64,000 nt of DNA from positions 124,001 to 188,000 of the forward strand of contig JAHZJK010000010.1 of assembly GCA_022600955.1 (NCBI GenBank), given 5' to 3'. This DNA is from Gammaproteobacteria bacterium (GTDB taxonomy: Bacteria; Pseudomonadota; Gammaproteobacteria; Steroidobacterales; Woeseiaceae). The notes beneath the pieces were generated by a model. It was given only the letters and a program-made list of their open reading frames with translations, did no database searches and was not told where the DNA came from. Shown here piece by piece: positions 35,132 to 44,588 of the stretch. The translations under genes and the position numbers were made by a program. How positions within the stretch are numbered: position 1 is the first letter of the stretch; every line of letters begins with the position of its first letter.

Positions 35132-35747
35132 TGGCAACTGCGATTCCCGCTTCTGATTCAAGTCGCTCAATAACCGCTACGAGACTCGAGCCTCGAATCT
35201 CTGAATCAAGTTCAGTCCGAAAATTGCGCACGTAAGACACGCCTTCGATAACAACATTGAACAGCAACCATCCCGATTCGCGCTTCACCAACTCGTAGTC
35301 AACGGCAACCTTGCTGCCATCTTCCAATCGAACCGTACTGCGTACCTTTACACGCTTTTTCGAAGCATCACCACGAAACGGCAATACAGAAATCTGATCT
35401 TCATCAAACTCAAGGACTCCATCCGCATACTTGCGAACCAATGCCTGGTAGAAGCCCTCGATAAAGCGATCGCGCTGCTCTTTTTCAGCGCTACGCCAGT
35501 GCTTGGCGAGCACCACCTGCGCCGCAAACCGGCGATCGAAGCGAGGCAACAGAATCTCATCGATCAACGCGTAGAGCGCGTCGCGATCGTCTGACAATTC
35601 GTCACGACGTCCGTCGAGTTTTGCAGCGAGCAAGGCCACTGCGTCTTCGACTACTTTGTTCGGCGAACTGTCTTGTGCCGCTACAGGCGCACTTAATCCA
35701 CCCAGCAGCAGAAATGCCAATCCTGTGCTCAGAGTCTTCCTCATCAT
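35124..35747 (-). CDS. mlaC: Periplasmic phospholipid-binding protein MlaC
   Basis: A 207-residue periplasmic protein with a signal peptide (TLSTGLAFLLLGGLSAPVAAQ). The DEILLPRFDRRFAAQVVLAKHW and YELVKRESGWLLFNVVIEGVS blocks identify the Tol_Tol_Ttg2/MlaC family. It carries phospholipids between MlaA and MlaFEDB. ATG codons at 35747 and 35744 are adjacent; the first is used. It starts 4 bp after the mlaD stop. Confidence 0.94.
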   Translation of the reverse strand: MMRKTLSTGLAFLLLGGLSAPVAAQDSSPNKVVEDAVALLAAKLDGRRDELSDDRDALYALIDEILLPRFDRRFAAQVVLAKHWRSAEKEQRDRFIEGFYQALVRKYADGVLEFDEDQISVLPFRGDASKKRVKVRSTVRLEDGSKVAVDYELVKRESGWLLFNVVIEGVSYVRNFRTELDSEIRGSSLVAVIERLESEAGIAVAND

Positions 35748-35751
35748 CTGT

Positions 35752-36225
35752 CTAGTCCTTGCTTGATCCCGCATTTACCAAAAACTTGCCAATCAGGTTC
35801 TCGAGAACGATTGCAGACTGTGTAAAAAGAATCTCGCCGCCATCTTCCAGATAAATATCAGAACCGCCCGCCTGCAAGCCAATGTACTGACTACCCAGAA
35901 GACCGGATGTCAGAATACTCGCATCAGAGTCATCTGGAATTTGATCGTACTGGCTGTCAATGACAAAAAGTACTTTCGCCTCGAGTGTGACCGGGTCAAA
36001 TGTGACACTGGTAACCCGACCGATCGTAACGCCTGACATCGCAACCGGAGCTCTGTCCTTCAAGCTGCCGACGTTTTCAAAGCGTGCTTCAACCTCGAAT
36101 GTGTCAGCCGCGGAAAAGTCCTGGCCGCCCGTCGTCTGCGTTGTAAGAAAAAACAACGCTGACATGCCCAGTAAAACAAACAAGCCGGTTCCGATCTCAA
36201 CTGAACGGGTCTGCTGCATGGTCAA
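35752..36225 (-). CDS. mlaD: MCE-domain protein MlaD
   Basis: A 157-residue protein with one N-terminal membrane helix (about 9-28) and one MCE domain (about 38-117; FENVGSLKDRAPVAMSGVTIGRV). MlaD forms the hexameric ring of the Mla transporter on the periplasmic side. GLLGSQYIGLQAG is the second typical block. Three bases separate it from mlaE. Confidence 0.95.
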   Translation of the reverse strand: MTMQQTRSVEIGTGLFVLLGMSALFFLTTQTTGGQDFSAADTFEVEARFENVGSLKDRAPVAMSGVTIGRVTSVTFDPVTLEAKVLFVIDSQYDQIPDDSDASILTSGLLGSQYIGLQAGGSDIYLEDGGEILFTQSAIVLENLIGKFLVNAGSSKD

Positions 36226-36228
36226 CCC

Positions 36229-37002
36229 CTATAGCAATACTGCTGTAATCATGAAATTTAAAATCAATACGGAAATCGCAGTTATAACCACTGTCCGCGT
36301 CGTCGCCAGGCCAACACCCTCGGCAGTAGGAATCGCATTATAGCCTTCCCACACCGCAATCAGCCCCGCAACTATCCCGAATGCAACGCTCTTTACAATA
36401 AACTCGAAAATATCCTTGTCAGCCAGCGCCAGTCGCATCTGTTGCCAGAATGCACCCGCGTCAACCTGTAACAACTCGATGGTCACAAGATGTGCACCCA
36501 GCAAGCCAACGCAAATAAATATTGCGACCAGCAATGGCAAGGCAACGCTGGCACCGACAAACCTGGGCACCAGCACCCGCCGCACCGGATTCACAGCCAT
36601 CATTTCCATCGCGGATAGCTGGTCGGTCGCCTTCATCAGCCCTATTTCCGATGACAGGGCGGTTCCCGCCCGCCCCGCAAACAGCAACGCAGTAAAAACC
36701 GGACCGAGCTGTTTGATTAACGCAAACGCAACCAGCGTTCCAATAGCATCTTCGGCATTAAAACGCGCGAGAATATTGTGCCCAAGCAGGCCCAGTACTG
36801 CGCCTACGAAGAAGCCGCAAACCATGATAATGACCAGCGACAGCGCACCAGCGTTATAGATTTGCTTGATAACCAGTCGCGGACGCTTCAGCAACATCTT
36901 CGGTGTGTGTCTGAGCAACCGCAGGAAAAAAAGCTGAAACGCGCCGAAGGTCCGAACGAACTCCAGCACAGTGCTATGCAGGTCACGAATCAGTGCTTTC
37001 AT
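36229..37002 (-). CDS. mlaE: Mla permease MlaE
   Basis: A 257-residue permease with about five to six membrane helices and the conserved MlaE stretch GTALSSEIGLMKATDQLSA followed by EMMAVNPVRRVLVPRF. It forms the dimeric membrane core of MlaFEDB. Its start overlaps the mlaF stop by 4 bp. Confidence 0.95.
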   Translation of the reverse strand: MKALIRDLHSTVLEFVRTFGAFQLFFLRLLRHTPKMLLKRPRLVIKQIYNAGALSLVIIMVCGFFVGAVLGLLGHNILARFNAEDAIGTLVAFALIKQLGPVFTALLFAGRAGTALSSEIGLMKATDQLSAMEMMAVNPVRRVLVPRFVGASVALPLLVAIFICVGLLGAHLVTIELLQVDAGAFWQQMRLALADKDIFEFIVKSVAFGIVAGLIAVWEGYNAIPTAEGVGLATTRTVVITAISVLILNFMITAVLL

Positions 37003-37826
37003 TCGGTGTCGCGCCCCAGGAGTTGCTCGGCGTAGTTAGGCGCTTCGAAATGAAAAGCGACCGGCCCATCCGCCATCCCGTGCATGAACTGCCGAACCAG
37101 CTCCGAGTTTGCCGTGCGCAGCTCATCAGGGCTTCCCGATGCCGCTACCTTGCCATCGGATATCAGGTAGCTGCAATCCGCCACGGTCGAAACCTCTGCG
37201 ACATCGTGGCTGACGACGATACTCGTAATACCAAGCGCATCGTTCATGCGCCGCACAAGACGCACAATAACGCCCATTGAGATGGGATCGAGACCAACGA
37301 ACGGCTCGTCATAGATCAGGATTTCCGGATCCATGACCATGGCACGCGCAAGCGCAACCCGGCGTGCCATGCCACCCGACAGTTCGGACGGCATCATATC
37401 TGCGGCACCACGCAGACCGACCGCGTGTAGCTTGGTCAGAACAACGTGTCGAATGAGTCGATTGCTGAGTCTGGTGTGCTCCCGGAGCGGAAATGCCACG
37501 TTCTCGAACACATTGATGTCTGTTAGCAAAGCACCATTCTGAAACAGCATTCCGAATCGCCGCCGCAGCAAATACAATTCCGACTGATTCAGTGTCGCGA
37601 TGTCGACACCATTCACGAAGATTGCGCCCTGCTGAGGAATCAACTGTCGTGTTATCAGGCGCAGCAAGGTGGTCTTACCCGTGCCGCTGGGGCCCATAAA
37701 GGCCGTGACCTCACCACGCTTGATGGTCAGGTTCAGGTCTTTGAAGATAACCCTCGCGCCGCGGGAATACATGAGATCGTGAATCTCAATCAGATTTTCA
37801 GAGTAAGCGCTCACAGGGCGGAGCAT
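36999..37826 (-). CDS. mlaF: Mla ATPase MlaF
   Basis: A 275-residue ABC ATPase. Walker A GPSGTGKT is at 45-52, the signature is LSGGMARR, and Walker B is ILIYDEP. I chose ATG 37826, which gives a natural start close to NLIEIHDLMYS; a longer frame to 37958 would run into the divergent sufR gene. First gene of mlaFEDCB, sharing an 81-bp upstream region with sufR. Confidence 0.94.
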   Translation of the reverse strand: MLRPVSAYSENLIEIHDLMYSRGARVIFKDLNLTIKRGEVTAFMGPSGTGKTTLLRLITRQLIPQQGAIFVNGVDIATLNQSELYLLRRRFGMLFQNGALLTDINVFENVAFPLREHTRLSNRLIRHVVLTKLHAVGLRGAADMMPSELSGGMARRVALARAMVMDPEILIYDEPFVGLDPISMGVIVRLVRRMNDALGITSIVVSHDVAEVSTVADCSYLISDGKVAASGSPDELRTANSELVRQFMHGMADGPVAFHFEAPNYAEQLLGRDTE

Positions 37827-37865
37827 ACCAAAATCACCTGTTGGGTATAGCGTTGGAATACAAAT

Positions 37866-37882
37866 AGGACTAAAATAGTCCT
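37866..37882. promoter_or_regulatory. Rrf2/IscR-type operator upstream of the SUF regulator
   Basis: AGGACTA-AAA-TAGTCCT is a perfect inverted repeat. Its core GACTA-AAA-TAGTC fits the IscR type 1 consensus (GACTR-WWW-YAGTC), and the flanks are AT-rich. It is 26 bp before the GTG start of the Rrf2 gene, where autorepression would be expected, and 40 bp before divergent mlaF. The match is seen; binding is inferred. Confidence 0.65.
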
Positions 37883-37907
37883 TTATCGCTAACCACCACC
37901 ATCTCCA

Positions 37908-38366
37908 GTGCTCAGAATCAGCAAACTCACCGACTACGGGACCGTGCTGCTCGCTCACCTCGCAGCGAGCGATGACGATGTTTGCAGCGCCGCTGACGTC
38001 GCGGCCGCGACCGGCATCGCGCTGCCGACCGTTAGCAAGCTGCTTAAGCTACTGGGCAAGGCGCAACTGGTCGTTTCAACGCGCGGCGTAAACGGTGGCT
38101 ACCAGCTCTCACGCGACCCAGGACAGATTAGCGCAGCAAACGTTATCGATGCTCTCGAAGGACCGGTATCCATTACCGAGTGCAGCGCCAGCGACAGTCA
38201 ATGTGAGCACGAAGGTGTCTGCAGCGTTGGTGGCGCGTGGCAACGCATCAACGTTGCGATCCGCAAAGCACTGGAAGACGTCAGTCTGAGCGACCTTTTG
38301 CGCAGCAACTCGTCGGCCCCCACTTTCCATTTTGCCGGACTGCCGGTAACAGTTGAAAAGAAATGA
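37908..38366 (+). CDS. sufR: Rrf2-family Fe-S responsive regulator of the SUF operon
   Basis: A 152-residue Rrf2 protein starting at GTG 37908. The winged helix is N-terminal ([18 protein letters not shown] and [15 protein letters not shown]). Three cysteines, Cys92, Cys99 and Cys105, match the cluster-binding set of IscR-type regulators. It corresponds to the SUF regulators of Xanthomonas-type operons (TIGR02944). It probably senses Fe-S status and represses its own operon through the site at 37866. Its TGA overlaps the sufB ATG (ATGA). Confidence 0.92.
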   Translation: MLRISKLTDYGTVLLAHLAASDDDVCSAADVAAATGIALPTVSKLLKLLGKAQLVVSTRGVNGGYQLSRDPGQISAANVIDALEGPVSITECSASDSQCEHEGVCSVGGAWQRINVAIRKALEDVSLSDLLRSNSSAPTFHFAGLPVTVEKK

Positions 38367-39805
38367 GTTCAGAAAATATCGAAAGCATCGTCAATCGATG
38401 CTATGAACATGGCTTTGTCACCGACATCGCTACTGAGAGCCTGCCACCAGGTTTGAATGAGGACGTCATTCGCGCTATTTCGGCGCGTAAGAACGAGCCT
38501 GAATTCATGCTCGAGTGGCGCTTGCAGGCGTACCAGCAATGGCTCGAGATGACTGAGCCTGATTGGGCCCATGTAAATTACCCACCGATCGATTTCAATG
38601 CAATCTCCTACTACGCCGCACCAAAATCGGACGAAGATCGCCCCAAAAGCCTCGACGAGGTAGACCCGAAGCTGCTTGAGACTTACGACAAGCTCGGCAT
38701 CCCGCTGCACGAGCGCGCGCGACTCGCTGGTGTTGCTGTTGACGCCGTCTTCGACAGCGTCTCTGTCGCCACAACGTTTAAAGGCAAACTCGCAGAAGCA
38801 GGCGTGATTTTCTGCTCTTTCTCGGAAGCGGTTCACGACCACCCGGAACTTGTGCGCAAGTACCTGGGCAGCGTCGTACCGCGTCGCGACAATTTCTACG
38901 CCGCCCTGAATTCGGCGGTCTTCAGTGATGGCTCATTTGTATACATTCCGAAAGGCGTTCGCTGCCCGATGGAATTGTCTACCTACTTTCGCATCAATGC
39001 CGCCAACACCGGTCAGTTTGAACGTACCCTGATCATCGCTGATGAAGGCAGTCACGTCAGTTACCTGGAAGGCTGCACAGCGCCAATGCGTGACGAGAAC
39101 CAGCTGCACGCCGCTGTGGTTGAACTGGTCGCGCTCGAAGGTGCCGAGATCAAATACTCAACGGTTCAGAACTGGTATCCGGGCGATGAAAACGGCGTCG
39201 GCGGCATCTACAACTTCGTCACCAAACGCGGCGACTGCCGCGGTGACAACTCGAAGATCTCCTGGACGCAGGTCGAAACGGGTTCGGCCATCACATGGAA
39301 GTATCCAAGTTGCATTCTGCGTGGCGCGAATTCAGTAGGTGAATTCTACTCCGTCGCTGTAGCCAACAATATGCAACAGGCAGACACCGGCACCAAGATG
39401 ATCCATATTGGGCCAAACACACGGAGTACTATTGTCTCCAAGGGCATCTCAGCGGGACGCGCGCAGAATGCTTATCGCGGTCTGGTCAAAGTCCTGCCGC
39501 AAGCGCACGGCGCGCGCAACCACACACAGTGCGACTCCCTGCTCATCGGCAAGGAATGCGGCGCACATACATTCCCGTACATGGAAATCAAGAATCCATC
39601 GGCAAAAGTCGAACACGAGGCTACGACCTCCAAGATTTCGGCCAATCAATTGTTTTACTGCCGACAGCGCGGCATCTCGGAAGAAGATGCTGTCAACATG
39701 ATTGTTAACGGCTTCTGCAAGGAAGTGTTCAAAGAACTCCCAATGGAATTTGCAGTCGAGGCGCAGGCGTTACTCAACGTCAGCCTCGAAGGCGCTGTTG
39801 GCTAG
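38363..39805 (+). CDS. sufB: Fe-S assembly scaffold SufB
   Basis: A 480-residue SufB. The family blocks are clear: [48 protein letters not shown] and the C-terminal [21 protein letters not shown], with the conserved cysteines for cluster formation. It forms the SufBC2D complex that builds Fe-S clusters. First enzyme gene of the operon, 9 bp before sufC. Confidence 0.97.
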   Translation: MSSENIESIVNRCYEHGFVTDIATESLPPGLNEDVIRAISARKNEPEFMLEWRLQAYQQWLEMTEPDWAHVNYPPIDFNAISYYAAPKSDEDRPKSLDEVDPKLLETYDKLGIPLHERARLAGVAVDAVFDSVSVATTFKGKLAEAGVIFCSFSEAVHDHPELVRKYLGSVVPRRDNFYAALNSAVFSDGSFVYIPKGVRCPMELSTYFRINAANTGQFERTLIIADEGSHVSYLEGCTAPMRDENQLHAAVVELVALEGAEIKYSTVQNWYPGDENGVGGIYNFVTKRGDCRGDNSKISWTQVETGSAITWKYPSCILRGANSVGEFYSVAVANNMQQADTGTKMIHIGPNTRSTIVSKGISAGRAQNAYRGLVKVLPQAHGARNHTQCDSLLIGKECGAHTFPYMEIKNPSAKVEHEATTSKISANQLFYCRQRGISEEDAVNMIVNGFCKEVFKELPMEFAVEAQALLNVSLEGAVG

Positions 39806-39814
39806 GAACTCGAA

Positions 39815-40567
39815 ATGCTTGAAATTGAAAATCTACACAGCCAGATCGGTGGTACCGATATTTTGCGTGGTCTGTCACTTAACGTAAATGCTGGTGAAGT
39901 ACACGCGATCATGGGGCCGAACGGCTCCGGCAAGAGTACGCTGGCACAGGTAATAGCCGGTCACGAAGAATATGTTGTGACTGACGGCAGTGTTACCTAC
40001 AAAGGCGCTGACCTTTTGTCGCTCGACCCCGAAGAACGTGCCCGAGACGGCATCTTTCTGGGTTTTCAGTATCCGGTCGAGATTCCCGGCGTCAATAATG
40101 CCTACCTGCTAAAGGCAGCGATGAATGCAAAACGCAAACACCTCGGATTGGAGGAAATTGACGCGTTTGAGTTTCTGAAGCTTGCAAAGGAACGCATGGC
40201 GATGCTCGGAATGGACCCGAAATTCCTGAATCGAGGCGTCAACGAAGGCTTCTCCGGCGGCGAAAAGAAACGCAATGAAATTCTGCAGATGGCAATGCTG
40301 GAGCCAAGCCTCGCCATTCTTGATGAAACAGATTCTGGCCTCGACATCGACGCGCTGAAAGCCGTAGCTGAGGGCGTCAATTCACTACGGACGCCTGAGC
40401 GTGCCATCGTCCTCGTCACACACTACCAGCGCCTGCTCGACTACATTGAACCTGACTTCGTACATGTACTTTCAGAAGGCCGCATTGTGCGCTCCGGCGA
40501 CAAATCTCTGGCGCTGGAGCTTGAGGACAAAGGCTACGATTGGGTGCGTGAGGCAGCGAACGGATGA
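39815..40567 (+). CDS. sufC: Fe-S assembly ATPase SufC
   Basis: A 250-residue ABC ATPase. Walker A GPNGSGKST starts at 34, signature FSGGEKKRNEI, Walker B LAILDETDSGLD. SufC dimerises on ATP binding within SufBC2D and drives cluster assembly. Its TGA overlaps the sufD ATG by 4 bp. Confidence 0.97.
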   Translation: MLEIENLHSQIGGTDILRGLSLNVNAGEVHAIMGPNGSGKSTLAQVIAGHEEYVVTDGSVTYKGADLLSLDPEERARDGIFLGFQYPVEIPGVNNAYLLKAAMNAKRKHLGLEEIDAFEFLKLAKERMAMLGMDPKFLNRGVNEGFSGGEKKRNEILQMAMLEPSLAILDETDSGLDIDALKAVAEGVNSLRTPERAIVLVTHYQRLLDYIEPDFVHVLSEGRIVRSGDKSLALELEDKGYDWVREAANG

Positions 40568-41835
40568 AGCAAACCGCCCTTTCGCTTCCCGCACTCAGGG
40601 GCGTCGTAGAAAGCATGAGCGACGACGGGCTGCGACCTGCACGTGAGGCTGCACTGCGGAGCCTGGATACTCGCGGCCTGCCCACGCTTCGTGATGAGGA
40701 TTGGAAATACACCGACCTCAGCAGCGCTATCGCGATCAGCAATCAGTGGCTCAAGAACGGCGCGCCTGCAGCGAGTGACGACTTGCAGGGTTCCATCGAT
40801 GAAATCACAGCGGCCGTTGCTGCAAACTGGTTGATCGTTGCCAATGGAGTAATCGATGACACACGATTCACACCCGGCGACGCTATCGATGTCGAACGAT
40901 TCAGCGCAACGACTGCGCCAATCGTTGCAGACCGCGCGCTTGCAGACCTGAACGTGGCACTGCTTCAGGACGGATTGCGGATACGGGTCCACGCAACGCC
41001 AGAACGTCCGTTGGGCATATTGGTCATAGACTCAGCCAACGATGCAGCAGCCGTATCACAAGCGAATATTGAAATCTGCGTCTCAGACAACTGTAGCGCA
41101 GAAATTGTTGAGTACCATGCATCGGTTGGTGAAGGTGACCATTACGCGAACACGATCGTTTCGCTCGACACCGGGTACCGGTCTCAGGTCGGTTACACTC
41201 GCATACAGAATCGTCGCATCGGCCACGTGTTTACAGGGCGCATCTCCGCCGCGCTCGGCACGGACAGCACGCTTGATATGGCGAACTACGATATTGGCGG
41301 CGGCCTCGTCCGCAATGACGTCGACATCAACCTGGCTGCCACTGGAGCAGCGGCGAACTTCAATGGTCTCTACTTGGTTGGCGACAATCAGCATATCGAC
41401 AACCATACCTCTGTCGAGCATCGTGTCGGTCCCGCCGTGTCTTCGCAGGAATATCGAGGCATCCTGAATGGCAGCTGCCGCGCCGTCTGGAACGGCAAGG
41501 CGATCGTGTTTGAAGGAGCAGATGGAACGGACGCAACACAAGCAAACCACAACCTGCTGTTGTCCGAGCGTTCTGAGATCGACGCCAAACCCGAATTGGA
41601 AATCTACGCTGAAGATGTCAAGTGCGCCCACGGGACAACGGTTGGGCAACTTGATGAAACCGCCCTGTTCTACCTTCAGTCGCGCGGTATCGACAAAATG
41701 CAGGGTCGGCAAATGCTCACGCATGCTTTCGCCGTTGATCTCGTAAGTCGAACGCCGGTTGATGCCACACGCGATGCAGTTAACGCCCTCGTCAGCGCCC
41801 GGCTCGAGGAACTGATCCGGGTACAGGCGCAGTGA
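40564..41835 (+). CDS. sufD: Fe-S assembly protein SufD
   Basis: A 423-residue SufD paralogue of SufB. The N-terminal WKYTDLSS block and the C-terminal beta-helix with VKCAHGTTVGQLDETALFYLQSRGI are diagnostic, including the His of CAHG. It pairs with SufB on the SufC dimer. It overlaps sufC by 4 bp and its TGA overlaps the sufS ATG by one base (TGATG). Confidence 0.96.
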   Translation: MKQTALSLPALRGVVESMSDDGLRPAREAALRSLDTRGLPTLRDEDWKYTDLSSAIAISNQWLKNGAPAASDDLQGSIDEITAAVAANWLIVANGVIDDTRFTPGDAIDVERFSATTAPIVADRALADLNVALLQDGLRIRVHATPERPLGILVIDSANDAAAVSQANIEICVSDNCSAEIVEYHASVGEGDHYANTIVSLDTGYRSQVGYTRIQNRRIGHVFTGRISAALGTDSTLDMANYDIGGGLVRNDVDINLAATGAAANFNGLYLVGDNQHIDNHTSVEHRVGPAVSSQEYRGILNGSCRAVWNGKAIVFEGADGTDATQANHNLLLSERSEIDAKPELEIYAEDVKCAHGTTVGQLDETALFYLQSRGIDKMQGRQMLTHAFAVDLVSRTPVDATRDAVNALVSARLEELIRVQAQ

Positions 41836-43052
41836 TGAACACGGCCAATGCATGGCGCGCCGATTTTCCGGCGCTGTCCCAGGAAATCAACGGACAACCG
41901 CTGACCTATCTGGACAGCGCTGCGTCGGCACAACAGCCGCAGGCCGTCATTGATGCTGTTGCACGGTATCAGCGTGAAGACCATGCAAACGTGCATCGAG
42001 GCGTACACACGCTGAGTCATCGTGCGACTGATTTGTATGAAGGGGCCCGCGACAAGCTCGCAAAGTTCATAAACGCCGGCAGTCGCAGTGAACTGGTCCT
42101 GACCAGCGGCACCACGGAATCTATCAACCTCGTTGCGCAGAGCTATTGCCGGCCGCTCCTGCAACTGGGTGACCAGGTATTGATCACGTGGCTTGAGCAT
42201 CATTCGAACATCGTGCCGTGGCAACTGGTGTGCGAACAAACCGGTGCGGAGTTGATAGTTGCACCCATCAATGACGATGGCGATGTACTGCTGGACGAAC
42301 TCTTCGATTTAATGGGGGAGCGCGTTCGCATGCTTGCGATCGGTCACGTTTCCAATGCACTTGGGACCGTCAACCCCCTTGACAAGATCATTCAGCAAGC
42401 GCGAGAGAAGGGCATTCCTGTGCTTGTCGACGGTGCTCAGGGTGTTCCCCACATGCCGGTTGATGTCGCGGCGCTCGACTGTGACTTCTATGCATTCTCA
42501 GGCCACAAGATGTTCGGCCCAACCGGCACAGGTGTGCTGTGGGGTCGTGAAGCATTGCTCGAGCAGATGCCACCCTACAAAGGGGGTGGCGACATGATCC
42601 TCGAGGTCAGCTTCGACAATACCGTTTTTAATGAATTGCCGTACAAGTTCGAGGCGGGTACGCCGAACATTTCTGGCACTATTGGTCTTGGCGCTGCTGT
42701 CGACTACCTGCAAAACATCGGCATGCAGCGCATCCACGAACATGAGTCTGCCTTGCACAGTTACATGGTTGAGAAACTGTCAGCGGTCGATGGTATCCGC
42801 AGAGTTGGCCAGGCCACCTCGCAAGCCAGTGTGCAGTCATTCATGCTCGATGATATCCACCCGCACGATCTTGGCACCATTCTGGATCATCAGGGCGTCG
42901 CTATTCGCACAGGCCACCATTGTGCGATGCCGGTGATGCAGAGCTTCGGTCTGCCAGGGACAGCACGTGCGTCCCTTGGACTCTATAACCAGCCAGAGGA
43001 TGTTGATCGGTTGGTAGCGGCGCTGGAAAAAGCGAAGCAGATATTCGCATGA
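41835..43052 (+). CDS. sufS: Cysteine desulfurase SufS
   Basis: A 405-residue PLP enzyme that removes sulfur from cysteine. PLP-binding Lys225 is in FSGHKMFGPTG and catalytic Cys363 in RTGHHCAMPVM. I use ATG 41835, which overlaps the sufD stop, rather than the GTG at 41832. In this operon a SufU-like protein follows, so sulfur transfer may go through SufU rather than SufE. Confidence 0.96.
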   Translation: MNTANAWRADFPALSQEINGQPLTYLDSAASAQQPQAVIDAVARYQREDHANVHRGVHTLSHRATDLYEGARDKLAKFINAGSRSELVLTSGTTESINLVAQSYCRPLLQLGDQVLITWLEHHSNIVPWQLVCEQTGAELIVAPINDDGDVLLDELFDLMGERVRMLAIGHVSNALGTVNPLDKIIQQAREKGIPVLVDGAQGVPHMPVDVAALDCDFYAFSGHKMFGPTGTGVLWGREALLEQMPPYKGGGDMILEVSFDNTVFNELPYKFEAGTPNISGTIGLGAAVDYLQNIGMQRIHEHESALHSYMVEKLSAVDGIRRVGQATSQASVQSFMLDDIHPHDLGTILDHQGVAIRTGHHCAMPVMQSFGLPGTARASLGLYNQPEDVDRLVAALEKAKQIFA

Positions 43053-43513
43053 GCGAAGACGCGACCGAAATGCAGGACCTTTACCGCGAGCTGATTCTCG
43101 ATCACGCGCGCCAGCCTCGCAATTTCAAGCGACTTGCAGACGCGACCCACTCCGCCGAGGGCATCAACCCATTGTGTGGCGATAAACTGCATCTGTACCT
43201 GGTCGTTGATCAAGACAAGATTACGGAGATCTCTTTTCAAGGCTCTGGTTGCGCAATCTCTATGGCATCCGCCTCTCTGTTAACAGAAACAGTTGCAGAG
43301 CGAAGCGTTGCCGATGCCGTCGCCTGCGTCACAACAGTTACGCGTCGACTGACGACCGGTAAAGAAGAGGCGTCCGCCACATTCGATCTTGGCAAGTTGC
43401 GCGCGCTCGACGGCGTCACGCAATATCCGTCGCGCGTCAAATGCGCCACACTTGCATGGCACGCATTGCGTGCCGCACTCAACCAGGCCGGGGCACCGGC
43501 AACCACGGAATAA
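43049..43513 (+). CDS. sufU: SufU/IscU-like Fe-S protein
   Basis: A 154-residue SufU-type protein. The zinc- or cluster-binding residues are present: Cys43 and Asp45 (PLCGD), Cys68 (GSGCAISMASASLL) and Cys132 (RVKCATLAWHAL). In Gram-positive bacteria SufU accepts sulfur from SufS. No SufE gene is seen here, so this may be the partner. It overlaps sufS by 4 bp (ATGA). Confidence 0.95.
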   Translation: MSEDATEMQDLYRELILDHARQPRNFKRLADATHSAEGINPLCGDKLHLYLVVDQDKITEISFQGSGCAISMASASLLTETVAERSVADAVACVTTVTRRLTTGKEEASATFDLGKLRALDGVTQYPSRVKCATLAWHALRAALNQAGAPATTE

Positions 43514-43521
43514 GGAATCAC

Positions 43522-44073
43522 ATGTTCGGCCATACCAACGAACCATTCATACTGTCGCGCGACGTTATCGCCGTCATTATTCCCGCTGGCGAAGAATTGA
43601 CGTTGCGAGAAGGCACCAGTGGATTTATTACCCAGGCACTCGGCGGCAGTTTCACGGTTTACGTGGAGGGCAACCTGTTCAGGATCTCCGGTACTGACGC
43701 TGACGCCCTGGGCAAAGAACCCGTGCCGCCACCTGAAGTACCGGACAACCCCACGGACCAGGACATCGAGGCCGTTATCTGGGATCAGCTCAAAACCGTA
43801 TACGACCCGGAAATACCGGTAGATATCGTCAATCTTGGCCTGGTCTACCGATGTGAAATTACTGGCCTCGGCAATGGCCAACGCTCGGTCAGCGTGGATA
43901 TGACACTCACCGCGCCGGGCTGCGGAATGGGCGATGTTCTCGTAGCGGATGCACGAGAGAAGATTGCGATCATCCCGACGATTGCCGATGTTACTGTGGA
44001 GCTGGTGTTTGATCCGCCCTGGAACGTGGGCCTGATGACGGACGAGGCACGCCTGCAAACCGGTCTCATGTAA
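43522..44073 (+). CDS. sufT: SufT (DUF59/MIP18-type Fe-S maturation protein)
   Basis: A 183-residue protein from ATG 43522, with AAGGAA 6 bp upstream; a longer frame from 43441 lies inside sufU and is rejected. The N-terminal ~75 residues are a SufT-specific part, and the DUF59 domain begins at about 85 with YDPEIPVDIVNLGLVY and TAPGCGMGDVL. SufT helps mature Fe-S proteins under high demand. Last gene of the SUF set. Confidence 0.93.
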   Translation: MFGHTNEPFILSRDVIAVIIPAGEELTLREGTSGFITQALGGSFTVYVEGNLFRISGTDADALGKEPVPPPEVPDNPTDQDIEAVIWDQLKTVYDPEIPVDIVNLGLVYRCEITGLGNGQRSVSVDMTLTAPGCGMGDVLVADAREKIAIIPTIADVTVELVFDPPWNVGLMTDEARLQTGLM

Positions 44074-44096
44074 CATTAAGTATTGGTCATAACTTG

Positions 44097-44588
44097 ATGA
44101 AAGTACTGACTATAGTTAGACATGCAAAATCGAGCTGGAGCGATACAGGCCTCCCCGACAGAGAACGCCCGCTGAATCGTCGTGGCGAACGCGACGCACC
44201 AGAAATGGCCCGGCGTATTGCGGCGCATGGCATTCGGCCGTCGCAAATTGTCTCCAGTCCTGCTGTTCGTGCATGGACAACGGCGAAGGTCGTCGCGCAG
44301 GAAATAGGCTACCCGGTAGAGTTTTTGCAGCGTGAAGACTCGCTGTATCTTGCATCGATGGATGAAATCCTCGATGTCATTGTCGCGCAGGACGCTGGCT
44401 TCAACAGCCTCATGCTGTTCGGTCACAACCCTGGCTTGACCGACTTCGCAAACTTCCTCTCACCCGGCCTGACGAATAATCTGCCGACTGCGGGCGTCGT
44501 TTCAGTTCAGTTTGAGCGGGAAGACTGGAATCTTCATGAGCGGCCTGATGTAGAGTTGCTCACCCACGATTACCCGAAGCGGGTCTAG
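44097..44588 (+). CDS. sixA: Phosphohistidine phosphatase SixA-like
   Basis: A 163-residue histidine phosphatase: the RHAKSSW motif (catalytic His9), GERDAPEMARRI, SSPAVRAWTTA and the later GHNPGLTDFAN motif with the second His. In E. coli SixA dephosphorylates phosphohistidine in the PTS(Ntr) system. I use ATG 44097; a TTG directly before is unlikely. It shares a CTAG stop tetranucleotide with sdaA. Confidence 0.9.
   Translation: MKVLTIVRHAKSSWSDTGLPDRERPLNRRGERDAPEMARRIAAHGIRPSQIVSSPAVRAWTTAKVVAQEIGYPVEFLQREDSLYLASMDEILDVIVAQDAGFNSLMLFGHNPGLTDFANFLSPGLTNNLPTAGVVSVQFEREDWNLHERPDVELLTHDYPKRV

Noticed and set aside
41083..41853. 256-codon minus-strand frame opposite sufD
   Set aside because: SufD is complete on the plus strand; no ribosome binding site or domain in this frame.
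43237..44076. 279-codon minus-strand frame opposite sufU and sufT
   Set aside because: The opposite strand encodes clear SufU and SufT in a tight operon; this frame has no recognisable features.
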